Assembly: GCA_024404475.1 (NCBI GenBank)
Contig: JAKSPV010000050.1
Location: 1-9,261 of the forward strand
Direction: 5' to 3'
Source of the DNA: Clostridia bacterium
GTDB taxonomy: Bacteria > Bacillota > Clostridia > Oscillospirales > CAG-272
DNA length: 9,261 nt
Positions 1 through 6,310 of this stretch are shown one piece after another. The notes beneath the pieces are model-generated. The model did not search any database. It saw only the letters and a list, made by a program, of their open reading frames with translations, and had not been told where the DNA came from. The position numbers were made by a program, and so were the translations under genes. Each line of letters begins with the position of its first letter. Positions within the stretch are counted from its first letter, which is position 1.

Positions 1-1
1 C

Positions 2-796
2 GTTTCCGTCGCCGTGTCCGTTCTCGCGGAGTTCCTTTTCGACCTTGCCTGCAAAAAAGAGCAGACGGTCGGTGACCTCTCCGCATGTGTCACGGGACTT
101 CTCCTTGCACTCAACGTGCCGGTGTCGATCCCGCTCTGGCAGCTCGTGTTCGGCGACGTCGTTGCAATCGTCGTTGTTAAGTGCCTCTTCGGCGGCATCG
201 GACAGAACTTTGCCAACCCCGCGATCACGGGCCGTATCGTGATGCTCCTCTGCTTCACGGGTACGATGGTCGCCCCGACCGCGACGCGCTTCATGACGCT
301 CGTCGACGGTGTGACCGGCCCGACGCCGCTGGCGGCCGCTGCCGCCGGTGAGGCGACGCCGTCCCTTCTCGATCTCTTCCTCGGCAACTGCGGCGGTGCG
401 CTCGGCGAGACCTGCGCCGCGGCGCTTCTCGTCGGCTTCATCTATCTCCTCGCGCGCCGCGTCATCTCGTGGACGACGCCGGTCTTCTTCGTCGCGACGG
501 TCTTCGTCTTCGCGCTGATCGTCAAGGGCAGCGCCGCGGACGCTCTCGCACAGATCCTCTCCGGCGGTCTTCTCCTCGGCGCGATCTTCATGGCGACCGA
601 CTACGCGACGACGCCTCTGACGCCCCTCGGCAAGATCATTTTCGGCATCGGCTGCGGGCTCATCACGGGCGTGATCCGCTACTTCGGCTCGCTGCCCGAG
701 GGCGTGTCGTACTCCATTCTCCTTATGAACATCCTGACCCCGTTCATTGACAAGCTGACCGCGCAGCGGCCTCTCGGAAAGGCGGCGGTCAAATGA
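2..796 (+). CDS. rnfD: Rnf complex subunit RnfD, 5'-truncated by the window edge
   Basis: Membrane subunit of the ion-translocating ferredoxin:NAD+ oxidoreductase, homologous to NqrB. The frame is already open at base 2 (VSVAVSV...), so the GTG at 14 is probably internal; roughly the first 50-60 residues, including the first helices, are missing. The visible 264 residues carry family signatures: 'DLSACVTGLLLALNVP', 'GGIGQNFANPAITGR', 'MATDYATTPLTPLGK' and 'EGVSYSILLMNILTPFID', with several hydrophobic helices between them. The expected covalent FMN site is TGPT (codons 314-325), followed by PLAAAA; the candidate acceptor is the Thr encoded at 323-325. The usual motif is S/T-G-A-T, so the Pro is a variation. 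The stop overlaps the rnfG start as ATGA. The upstream neighbour is expected to be rnfC, outside the window. Identity is very secure. Confidence 0.96.
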   Translation, partial: VSVAVSVLAEFLFDLACKKEQTVGDLSACVTGLLLALNVPVSIPLWQLVFGDVVAIVVVKCLFGGIGQNFANPAITGRIVMLLCFTGTMVAPTATRFMTLVDGVTGPTPLAAAAAGEATPSLLDLFLGNCGGALGETCAAALLVGFIYLLARRVISWTTPVFFVATVFVFALIVKGSAADALAQILSGGLLLGAIFMATDYATTPLTPLGKIIFGIGCGLITGVIRYFGSLPEGVSYSILLMNILTPFIDKLTAQRPLGKAAVK

Positions 797-1320
797 AGAA
801 CATAGCACTTCGCAGTATCGTTATTCTGAGCGCCATCTGCCTCGCGGCAGCGGCGCTGCTCGCCGTCACCAATCTCGTGACCGAGCCGATCATCCGCGAG
901 AGTGAAGCCGCCGAAGCGAAAGCGGCGCTCGCCGAGGTCATGCCCGACGGCGGCGAGTTCACCCCGATCGACGTGCCGGAGAACGCTCCCTCGACCGTGA
1001 CTGCCGTCTGGCAGTCCGAGACGGGCTACGTCTTCCAGCTCACGGCGAGCGGCTACGCGCCCGGCATCCGCATCATGTGCGGCATCGGTTTTGACGGCAA
1101 AATCACCGGCGTCAAGACGGTCTCCTCCTCCGAGACGCCCGGCTTCGGCAAGAAATGCGAGGAAGCGTGGTACCAGGAACAGTACAAGGGCGCCGACGAA
1201 TCGCTCGCCGGCGTTGACGCGATCTCCGGCGCGACCAAGACCTCGAACGGTTACAAGGGCGCGATCAAAGACGCGTTTGCACTCTTTGCTTCGCTGACTT
1301 CGGAAGGGGGTGAGTCCTGA
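793..1320 (+). CDS. rnfG: Rnf complex subunit RnfG, covalent flavoprotein
   Basis: RnfG (NqrC homologue) is anchored by one N-terminal helix, with an FMN-binding domain outside the cytoplasmic membrane. Of 175 residues, about 6-28 form the hydrophobic anchor (IVILSAICLAAAALLAVTNLV) after a short basic start (MKNIALR). The FMN-binding domain follows, with 'GYAPGIRIMCGIGFDGKITGVKTVSSSETPGFGKK' as the typical core. The flavinylation motif 'DAISGATKTS' is intact; SGAT is residues 145-148, so Thr148 is the predicted phosphoester-FMN acceptor modified by ApbE. Length is close to the usual clostridial RnfG. The start ATG at 793 overlaps the rnfD stop, and its own TGA at 1318-1320 overlaps the rnfE ATG (TGATG), which implies translational coupling. 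Identity is seen directly; electron transfer to RnfD is family knowledge. Confidence 0.97.
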   Translation: MKNIALRSIVILSAICLAAAALLAVTNLVTEPIIRESEAAEAKAALAEVMPDGGEFTPIDVPENAPSTVTAVWQSETGYVFQLTASGYAPGIRIMCGIGFDGKITGVKTVSSSETPGFGKKCEEAWYQEQYKGADESLAGVDAISGATKTSNGYKGAIKDAFALFASLTSEGGES

Positions 1321-2009
1321 TGGCTGAAAAGTGGAAGATCCTTCTGAAAGGCATCATCAAGGAGAACCCCGTGCTCGTGCTCGTGCTCGGCACCTGCCCG
1401 ACGCTCGCCATGACGACTTCGCTCTCGAACGCCGTCGGCATGGGACTTTCCGTTCTGTTCGTGCTCGTCTGCTCGAACATCGTCATCTCCGCGCTGCGGA
1501 AACTGATCCCCGATCAGGTGCGTATCCCGGCGTACATCGTCGTTATCGCCTGCTTCGTGACGGTCGTCAAGATGCTGCTGCAGGCATTCGTGCCGGCACT
1601 CTTCGCGTCGCTCGGCACGTTCCTTGACCTTATCGTCGTCAACTGCATCATCCTCGGCCGCGCCGAGATGTTTGCGAGCAAGAACACGGTCCTCGACTCC
1701 GCGCTTGACGGCGTCGGCATGGGCATCGGCTTCACGCTGGCGCTCATCGTCATGGCAACGATCCGCGAGGTCTTCGGCGCCGGCACGTTCTTCGGACTTG
1801 CTGTTCCCGTGCTCGAAAACTATCACTTCTCGATCCTCACCCAGCCGACCGGCGGCTTCTTCATCTTCGGCTGCGTCATGGCGCTGACGATCAAGCTGAC
1901 CGCGGGCAAAGCGCCGATCCGCAAGAGCTTCGGCTGCGAGGGCTGCCCGTCCGCCGCCGTCTGCCACCGCGACGCCTGCTCCGGTGACGCCGGAAAGGAG
2001 GCAAACTGA
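1320..2009 (+). CDS. rnfE: Rnf complex subunit RnfE with a four-cysteine C-terminal tail
   Basis: Integral membrane subunit (NqrD homologue) of about six helices. It is one of the inverted RnfA/RnfE pair that holds a [2Fe-2S] cluster inside the membrane. The cluster cysteines are expected at Cys26 ('LGTCPTLAMT') and Cys109 ('VVNCIILGRAE'), both present. Lysines at residues 4, 6 and 10, before the first helix, suggest a cytoplasmic N-terminus and hence a cytoplasmic C-terminus. After the last helix (to about residue 195) there is a hydrophilic tail containing C206-x2-C209-x5-C215-x4-C220, which could hold a metal or cluster; this is inference. A GGAAGGGGGTGAG stretch upstream (in the end of rnfG) serves as ribosome binding site, and the stop overlaps the next ATG as TGATG. 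The subunit call is secure; the tail's function is unknown. Confidence 0.95.
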   Translation: MAEKWKILLKGIIKENPVLVLVLGTCPTLAMTTSLSNAVGMGLSVLFVLVCSNIVISALRKLIPDQVRIPAYIVVIACFVTVVKMLLQAFVPALFASLGTFLDLIVVNCIILGRAEMFASKNTVLDSALDGVGMGIGFTLALIVMATIREVFGAGTFFGLAVPVLENYHFSILTQPTGGFFIFGCVMALTIKLTAGKAPIRKSFGCEGCPSAAVCHRDACSGDAGKEAN

Positions 2010-3469
2010 TGAATTACTTACTTGTTCTGTTTGCCTGCGTGCTCGTCAACAATGTTATTTTCAACCAGACCTACGGCATCTGCCCGTTCCTCGGCGTCTC
2101 CAAGAAGACCGATCAGGCGATCGGCATGGGCCTCGCCGTGACGTTCGTCATGACCGCCGCTGCGGCCGTTACATGGCCGATCCAGCATTACGTTCTGAAC
2201 CGTCTCGGGCTCGGTTATCTCCAGACGATCATCTTCATCCTCGTCATCGCCGCGCTCGTGCAGTTCATCGAGATGGTGCTCAAAAAGTTCATCCCGTCGC
2301 TGCACCGCTCGCTCGGCGTGTACCTGCCGCTGATCACCACGAACTGCGCCGTTCTCGGCGTGACCGTGGACAACATTTCCGCATCGTATTCGTTCCTGAC
2401 CTCGCTCGTGACCGCGTTCGGCCTCGGCGTCGGCTTCCTTCTCGCGATGATCCTGTTCTCCGGCGTGCGTTCGCGCATGGAGGGAAGCGACATCTCGAAA
2501 TCGTGGAAAGGCCTGCCGATCACGCTGGCCGCCGCCGCGATCGTTTCAATGTGCTTCAAGGGCTTTGAGGGCGTGATCGCGATCCCGTCCGCCGCTGAGG
2601 CGCCGGAGCTTTACGTCAAGGCGACCGAGTCCTCGTCGAGCGGCGACGTCGTGCGCGACTTGCTCCTCGCGATCGGTATCGTGACGCTGATCGGCTTCAT
2701 CTGCGCCGCGCTCCTTATGGTCGCGTCCCGCTTCATGGCGGTCAAGGAGGACGAGCGTTTCCCGAAGATCCGCGCGTTGCTCCCCGGCGCCAACTGCGGC
2801 GCCTGCGGCTTTGCCGGCTGTGACGGCTACGCGAAAGCACTGCTCGAGGGCGCCGCTGTCAACCGTTGTATCCCCGGCGCGGACGACGTTGCTGCCGCGC
2901 TGGCAGACGCGCTCGGACGCGAGTTCGAGGACGTCGAGGAGCAGGTCGCCGTCGTTGCCTGCAACGGTGACTGCAACGTTGCGAACATGAAGTGCGATTA
3001 CCACGGCTTGAAGACCTGCGCCGCCGCGAAGCTCTCGTTCGGCAGCCAGAAGACCTGCACGTGGGGCTGCATCGGCTTCGGCGACTGCGCCGCCGCCTGC
3101 CCGCAGAACGCGATCTGCATCGAGAACGGCATCGCCCACGTCGATACCCGCGCCTGCATCGGCTGCGGTATGTGCGCCGGCGTCTGCCCGCAGCACATCA
3201 TCAAGCTGACCTCCGACAAGGAGCGCGTCGTCGTCCTCTGCAACAACCGCGAGAAGGGCGCGGACACGCGCAAGTCCTGCCAGCTCGGCTGCATCGGCTG
3301 CAAGAAGTGCGAAAAGAACTGCCCGACCGGCGCGATCAAGGTGAAAGACAATCTCGCCGAGATCGACCAGTCGCTCTGCATCAACTGCAAGGCGTGCGTG
3401 GAGAACTGCCCCGTCGGCGCGATCCTGTACGCGAACCTCTCCGGCTGGCACCGCCAGGCGAAAAAATAA
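2009..3469 (+). CDS. RnfA-RnfB fusion protein (Rnf membrane Fe-S subunit joined to polyferredoxin)
   Basis: A single uninterrupted 486-residue frame. Residues 1 to about 190 are a complete RnfA (NqrE homologue) with cluster cysteines Cys25 ('YGICPFLG') and Cys113 ('TTNCAVLG'). Residues 191-213 are a polar linker ending in SSSSGD. About 217-240 is the single RnfB helix, then 'LPGANCGACGFAGC' (Cys263, 266, 271, with 287) for a [4Fe-4S] cluster. Further cysteines at 318 and 322 precede four ferredoxin-type groups: 350/354/360/364, 383/386/389/393, 428/431/434/438 and 457/460/463/467. RnfB takes electrons from ferredoxin via RnfC and passes them to the membrane. The two are normally separate genes; no stop, good ribosome binding site or ATG is visible near the junction (about 2575-2660). 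AAAGGAGG lies 9 bases before the ATG at 2009. Domain identities are certain; that the protein works uncleaved is inferred. Confidence 0.93.
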   Translation: MNYLLVLFACVLVNNVIFNQTYGICPFLGVSKKTDQAIGMGLAVTFVMTAAAAVTWPIQHYVLNRLGLGYLQTIIFILVIAALVQFIEMVLKKFIPSLHRSLGVYLPLITTNCAVLGVTVDNISASYSFLTSLVTAFGLGVGFLLAMILFSGVRSRMEGSDISKSWKGLPITLAAAAIVSMCFKGFEGVIAIPSAAEAPELYVKATESSSSGDVVRDLLLAIGIVTLIGFICAALLMVASRFMAVKEDERFPKIRALLPGANCGACGFAGCDGYAKALLEGAAVNRCIPGADDVAAALADALGREFEDVEEQVAVVACNGDCNVANMKCDYHGLKTCAAAKLSFGSQKTCTWGCIGFGDCAAACPQNAICIENGIAHVDTRACIGCGMCAGVCPQHIIKLTSDKERVVVLCNNREKGADTRKSCQLGCIGCKKCEKNCPTGAIKVKDNLAEIDQSLCINCKACVENCPVGAILYANLSGWHRQAKK

Positions 3470-3501
3470 CCTATCACCCAAACGGAAGGAGTGACCGGCC
3501 C

Positions 3502-3861
3502 GTGAAGAAAAAACTTCTTTGGGACGCCGCGCTGCTCCTTCTTTGTTTATGCCTTGCGGGCGGATTCCTGCTCTGGGACGCGCTTGGGCGCGCTGAGGGC
3601 GCTGTGGCCGTCGTTTCCGTTGACGGTGTGGAAGTGGCACGGTACCCGCTTGACGTGCCCTGCGAGGTCGTCCTCCACGGCACGGACGGTGAGAACGTCC
3701 TCGTTATCGAAGACGGCTGCGCCTTTATCCGTGAGGCAGACTGCCCCGACAAGGTCTGCGTCCGCACGGGCAAGATCCGCTGGGAGGGTGAGACGATCGT
3801 CTGCCTGCCGCACCGGCTCATGGTCCGCATCGCGGGCGGGGAGGGAGGCGTTGACGGATGA
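3502..3861 (+). CDS. NusG domain II-containing membrane-anchored protein
   Basis: A 119-residue protein of the NusG_II family commonly found beside rnf genes in Firmicutes; its molecular role is not established. It has a basic start (VKKKLLWD), one hydrophobic segment at about residues 8-25, then a small beta-rich domain outside the membrane. The family signature 'ADCPDKVCVRTGKI...GETIVCLPHRLMVRI' is present, with cysteines at 81, 86 and 101 and another at 73. The chosen start is GTG at 3502, placed by AGGAG at 3487-3491 with a 10-base gap; the frame is open further upstream, but there it runs antiphase to rnfB. The gap from the rnfA-rnfB stop is 32 bases with no terminator, so it is probably in the same transcript. 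Its stop overlaps the next gene's ATG (ATGA). The family call is strong; function is unknown, possibly related to Rnf assembly or redox. Confidence 0.88.
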   Translation: MKKKLLWDAALLLLCLCLAGGFLLWDALGRAEGAVAVVSVDGVEVARYPLDVPCEVVLHGTDGENVLVIEDGCAFIREADCPDKVCVRTGKIRWEGETIVCLPHRLMVRIAGGEGGVDG

Positions 3862-4358
3862 CGGATAAAAAAAGAACGCCGGCACGGCGTGCCGCGTTCC
3901 TCGGCGCCATGACGGCGCTGGCGCTGATCCTCTCCTACGTGGAAAGCTTCGTGCCGATGCCCCTGCCGGGCGTCAAACTCGGGCTCGCCAACCTCGTCGC
4001 GGTGTTCGTTCTGTACCGCGAGGGCGTTCTCCGCGCCGCAGGCGTGTCGCTCATCCGCGTTCTCCTCTCCTCGCTTCTCTTCGGCAGTACGGTATCGCTC
4101 GCGTATTCGCTCGCGGGCGCGGCGCTCAGCATCGCGGTCATGGCATGTCTCCGGCGGACGGATCGCTTCTCGCCGCTCGGCGTCAGCATCGCGGGCGGCG
4201 TCATGCACAACGCGGGACAAATCATTGTTTGCTGTATCCTGCTCGACACGGCGGCAGTCGCCGCGTACCTGCCGATCCTGACCGTCAGCGGAGCGGTCGC
4301 CGGCGTCGCCATCGGCGCCCTCGCGGCGCTGCTCCTCTCGCGGATCCCGAAAAAATAA
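3858..4358 (+). CDS. Gx transporter family membrane protein (Hpre_diP_synt_I)
   Basis: A 166-residue, very hydrophobic protein matching the Gx-transporter/'heptaprenyl diphosphate synthase component I' family. Signatures are 'ALILSYVESFVPMPLPGVKLGLANLVAVFVLY', 'SLIRVLLSSLLFGS', 'YSLAGAALS' and 'GGVMHNAGQIIV', with about five helices. Despite the older name no prenyl synthase motifs are present, and the layout resembles small substrate-binding membrane proteins of ECF-type transporters. The ATG at 3858 overlaps the previous stop, with GGGAGG (3842-3847) upstream. In Clostridia this gene often sits with rnf, NusG_II and apbE, as here. It could move a flavin or quinone precursor needed for the extracytoplasmic flavinylation system; that substrate is speculation. 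It is the last gene of the operon, followed 2 bases later by a strong terminator. Confidence 0.87.
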   Translation: MTDKKRTPARRAAFLGAMTALALILSYVESFVPMPLPGVKLGLANLVAVFVLYREGVLRAAGVSLIRVLLSSLLFGSTVSLAYSLAGAALSIAVMACLRRTDRFSPLGVSIAGGVMHNAGQIIVCCILLDTAAVAAYLPILTVSGAVAGVAIGALAALLLSRIPKK

Positions 4359-4360
4359 AA

Positions 4361-4389
4361 GCCCCGGCGCCGAAGCGCCGGGCTTTTTT
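4361..4389. terminator. Bidirectional intrinsic terminator between convergent operons
   Basis: The stem is GCCCCGGCGC / GCGCCGGGC with one bulged C and a four-base CGAA loop, followed by TTTTTT at 4384-4389. On the minus strand the loop reads C(TTCG)G, the very stable UUCG-type tetraloop, and is followed by TTTTATTTTTT. It begins 2 bases after the stop of the Gx gene. The first base of the minus-strand apbE stop codon coincides with the end of the T-run, so one hairpin appears to end both transcripts. Confidence 0.92.
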
Positions 4390-5375
4390 CAGTTATGTAC
4401 GAGCGTGCCGTCCGGGTAGAGCCAGAAGGCCGTGACGCCGAGCCGTTCGGCGACGGCGCGTCCCTCCGCCTCCGTCATGCAGAACAGCGCCGTCGAGAGC
4501 GCGTCCGCGAGCGTGCTGTCCGCCGCCTCGACCGTGACCGATACGAAACCGACGGCGGGATAGTTCGTCCGCGGGTCGATGATGTGATGGTAGTTCTGCC
4601 CGTCCACGGTGAAATACCGCTGGTACGAACCGCTTGTCACAAGTGTGCCGGACGAGACCTCACGCAGCGCGGCGCAGTCGCCCTCGGGTGCGCGGATGCC
4701 GAGTGTCCACGGCACCCCCGCCTTGTCGCCGACGGCGCGGATGTTTCCGCCGAGATCGAGGAGAACGTGGTCGTATCCGAGCCCTGTGAGCCGCTCCGCC
4801 GCCTTTTCCGCAGCGTAGCCCTTGGCAACGGCGCCGAGATCGAGCGAGGCGTCCTTATCTGCAATATAAAGCGTCCCCGCTTCGCGGTCGATCCGAAGCG
4901 CGGCAATATCCGTGTGCGCGGCGGCCTCGCTGAGTGCCGCGTCATCCGGCAGGGAAGCCGACGCGGGGTCGGCAAGCGCCCTCTCGCGTGCCTCGTGCCA
5001 GAGGTCGAGCACGCTGCCGAGCATGACGTTCAGCCGGCCGTCCGTCTCGCCGTACATCCGGACGGCGAAATCGCAAAGATCGAGGAGCGCCGGGTCGACT
5101 TCTGCGGGCTCCGTGCCCGCCTTGTCATTGACCGTTTTGAGGTTGTTCATCCCGGCGTATTCATGGTAACGGTCGAAGAGGCGGTGGAGTCGCCCGAGTT
5201 CGTCCCAGACCGCGTCTGCGGCGGTGCGGAACTCCGTGTCTGTCATGTCCGCGGCGGTGACCGTCACGACCGTGTCAAAGTAATCGTAGCGCGTTTCCGT
5301 GTGCGTGCCGCGCTTTTCCGCGCAGCCCGGCAACAGCAGCAAAAGGGCGGCGGCAGCCGCGATCAGCCGTTTCAC
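4389..5375 (-). CDS. apbE: FAD:protein FMN transferase ApbE, lipoprotein
   Basis: ApbE uses FAD and a divalent metal to attach FMN to a threonine of target proteins such as RnfG and RnfD. The 328-residue product starts with a lipoprotein signal (VKRLIAAAAALLLLLPGC), lipid-attachment cysteine at residue 18, so it acts on the outer face of the membrane. Family motifs include 'YFDTVVTVT', 'DASLDLGAVAKGYAAEKA', 'LLDLGGNIRAVG', 'SSGTLVTSGSYQRYF', 'HHIIDPRTNYPA' and 'STLADALSTALF', the last containing expected metal-binding residues. The frame is open further upstream, but GTG at 5375 is chosen because the signal peptide begins there, AGGAG sits 5 bases before it, and it overlaps the ribF stop as GTGA. 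It lies convergent to the rnf operon holding its likely substrates. Function is secure; the targets are inferred. Confidence 0.95.
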   Translation of the reverse strand: MKRLIAAAAALLLLLPGCAEKRGTHTETRYDYFDTVVTVTAADMTDTEFRTAADAVWDELGRLHRLFDRYHEYAGMNNLKTVNDKAGTEPAEVDPALLDLCDFAVRMYGETDGRLNVMLGSVLDLWHEARERALADPASASLPDDAALSEAAAHTDIAALRIDREAGTLYIADKDASLDLGAVAKGYAAEKAAERLTGLGYDHVLLDLGGNIRAVGDKAGVPWTLGIRAPEGDCAALREVSSGTLVTSGSYQRYFTVDGQNYHHIIDPRTNYPAVGFVSVTVEAADSTLADALSTALFCMTEAEGRAVAERLGVTAFWLYPDGTLVHN

Positions 5376-6283
5376 CTCGTCTCCTTTTCGGCAATTGCCG
5401 AACGAACGGAGGAGAGGTCGGAGCGGATCTGCGCGGCGAGCGCGTCCGCGTCCGCAAACTGCTGCTCCGGACGGAGAAAGGCGAGAAACGAGGTCTCGAC
5501 GAGCTCGCCGTAGAGGTTGCCCGTGAAGTCGAAAAGGTAGCTTTCGGCGGTGACGGTATCGCCGCCGACCGTCGGACAGACGCCGACGTTGGTGACGGCG
5601 TCGTACGTTTTGCCGCGTACCGTGCACGTCGTGCGGTAGACGCCGCGGCGCGGGATCACGAGAGCCGCGGGAAAGTGCTGGTTGATCGTCGGGGCGCCGA
5701 GCCGGCGGCCGAGTGCTTTGCCGTGCTCGACAGGTGCAGTCAGTGCAAATGCCCGTCCCAAAAGGACTTTTGCTTCATCCGGCTTCCCGGATTCAAGCAG
5801 TTTCCGGATACGCGTCGTGCTGATCGGCTCGCCGCCGACGTTCATCGGCGGGAGGATGTCTGCGTTCCCGGCCATGAGCCGCACGAGGTCGTCCGGCGTG
5901 CCGGCAGCGTCTTTCCCGAAACGGAAATTGAAGCCGCAGACGGCGTGAACGGCACCGCAAGTGCCGCGGAGAAACGAGATGAAATCCGTCGGTGCGAGGC
6001 CGCGCAGTTCGGCAAACGACGCGACGTTCAGAACGTCGATGCCCGCGTCAGCGATGCGCGACGCGCGCTCTTCCGCATCCGTCAGACGTGTCCGAGTTTT
6101 GGCGCTTGTCAAAATTTCGTCGAAGGTAAATACGCCGCTTTTCACATGTTGTCCGGCGGCGAGTGCGACCGTCTTTCGGAGGAGGGCGAGGTGCGCCGCA
6201 TGTACGCCGTCAAAAAAGCCGAGTGCGAGAACGGATTTCTCGTCGGCGGGTGTGCTCGCCAGCGTGACGTGTCGTATCTCCAT
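5372..6283 (-). CDS. ribF: Bifunctional riboflavin kinase / FAD synthetase
   Basis: RibF phosphorylates riboflavin to FMN and adenylates FMN to FAD in the cytoplasm. The 303-residue protein has both domains. The N-terminal nucleotidyltransferase shows 'ALGFFDGVHAAHLALL' (HxxH), 'CGFNFRFGKDAAG' and 'ISTTRIRKLLESGKPDEA'. The C-terminal kinase shows 'LGRRLGAPTINQHFP', 'RRGVYRTTCTVRG', 'VTNVGVCPTVGG' and 'AESYLFDFTGNLYGELVETSFLAFLRPEQQF'. ATG at 6283 is preferred over an in-frame GTG at 6292 because GGAG lies 8 bases before the ATG and runs into the GTG. Its TGA overlaps the apbE GTG start, so the two are probably translationally coupled. The 27-base gap to the upstream HAD gene has no terminator. 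ribF often lies near truB/rpsO in Firmicutes, so pairing with apbE is informative. Confidence 0.96.
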   Translation of the reverse strand: MEIRHVTLASTPADEKSVLALGFFDGVHAAHLALLRKTVALAAGQHVKSGVFTFDEILTSAKTRTRLTDAEERASRIADAGIDVLNVASFAELRGLAPTDFISFLRGTCGAVHAVCGFNFRFGKDAAGTPDDLVRLMAGNADILPPMNVGGEPISTTRIRKLLESGKPDEAKVLLGRAFALTAPVEHGKALGRRLGAPTINQHFPAALVIPRRGVYRTTCTVRGKTYDAVTNVGVCPTVGGDTVTAESYLFDFTGNLYGELVETSFLAFLRPEQQFADADALAAQIRSDLSSVRSAIAEKETR

Positions 6284-6310
6284 CGCGCTCACTCCTTTCG
6301 GTCGGATTTT

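Noticed and set aside
2546..3640. 364-residue minus-strand open frame opposite the RnfB part
   Set aside because: Low-complexity Ala/Arg/Asp-rich translation without domain signatures, fully antisense to an unmistakable polyferredoxin; a shadow of GC-rich codon use.
4395..5513. 372-residue plus-strand open frame opposite apbE
   Set aside because: Arg/Glu-rich translation without motifs; apbE on the other strand has a lipoprotein signal and full family signatures.
5376..5627. Upstream extension of the apbE frame into ribF
   Set aside because: Arg-rich antiphase translation of ribF; the lipoprotein signal and ribosome binding site place the start at 5375.
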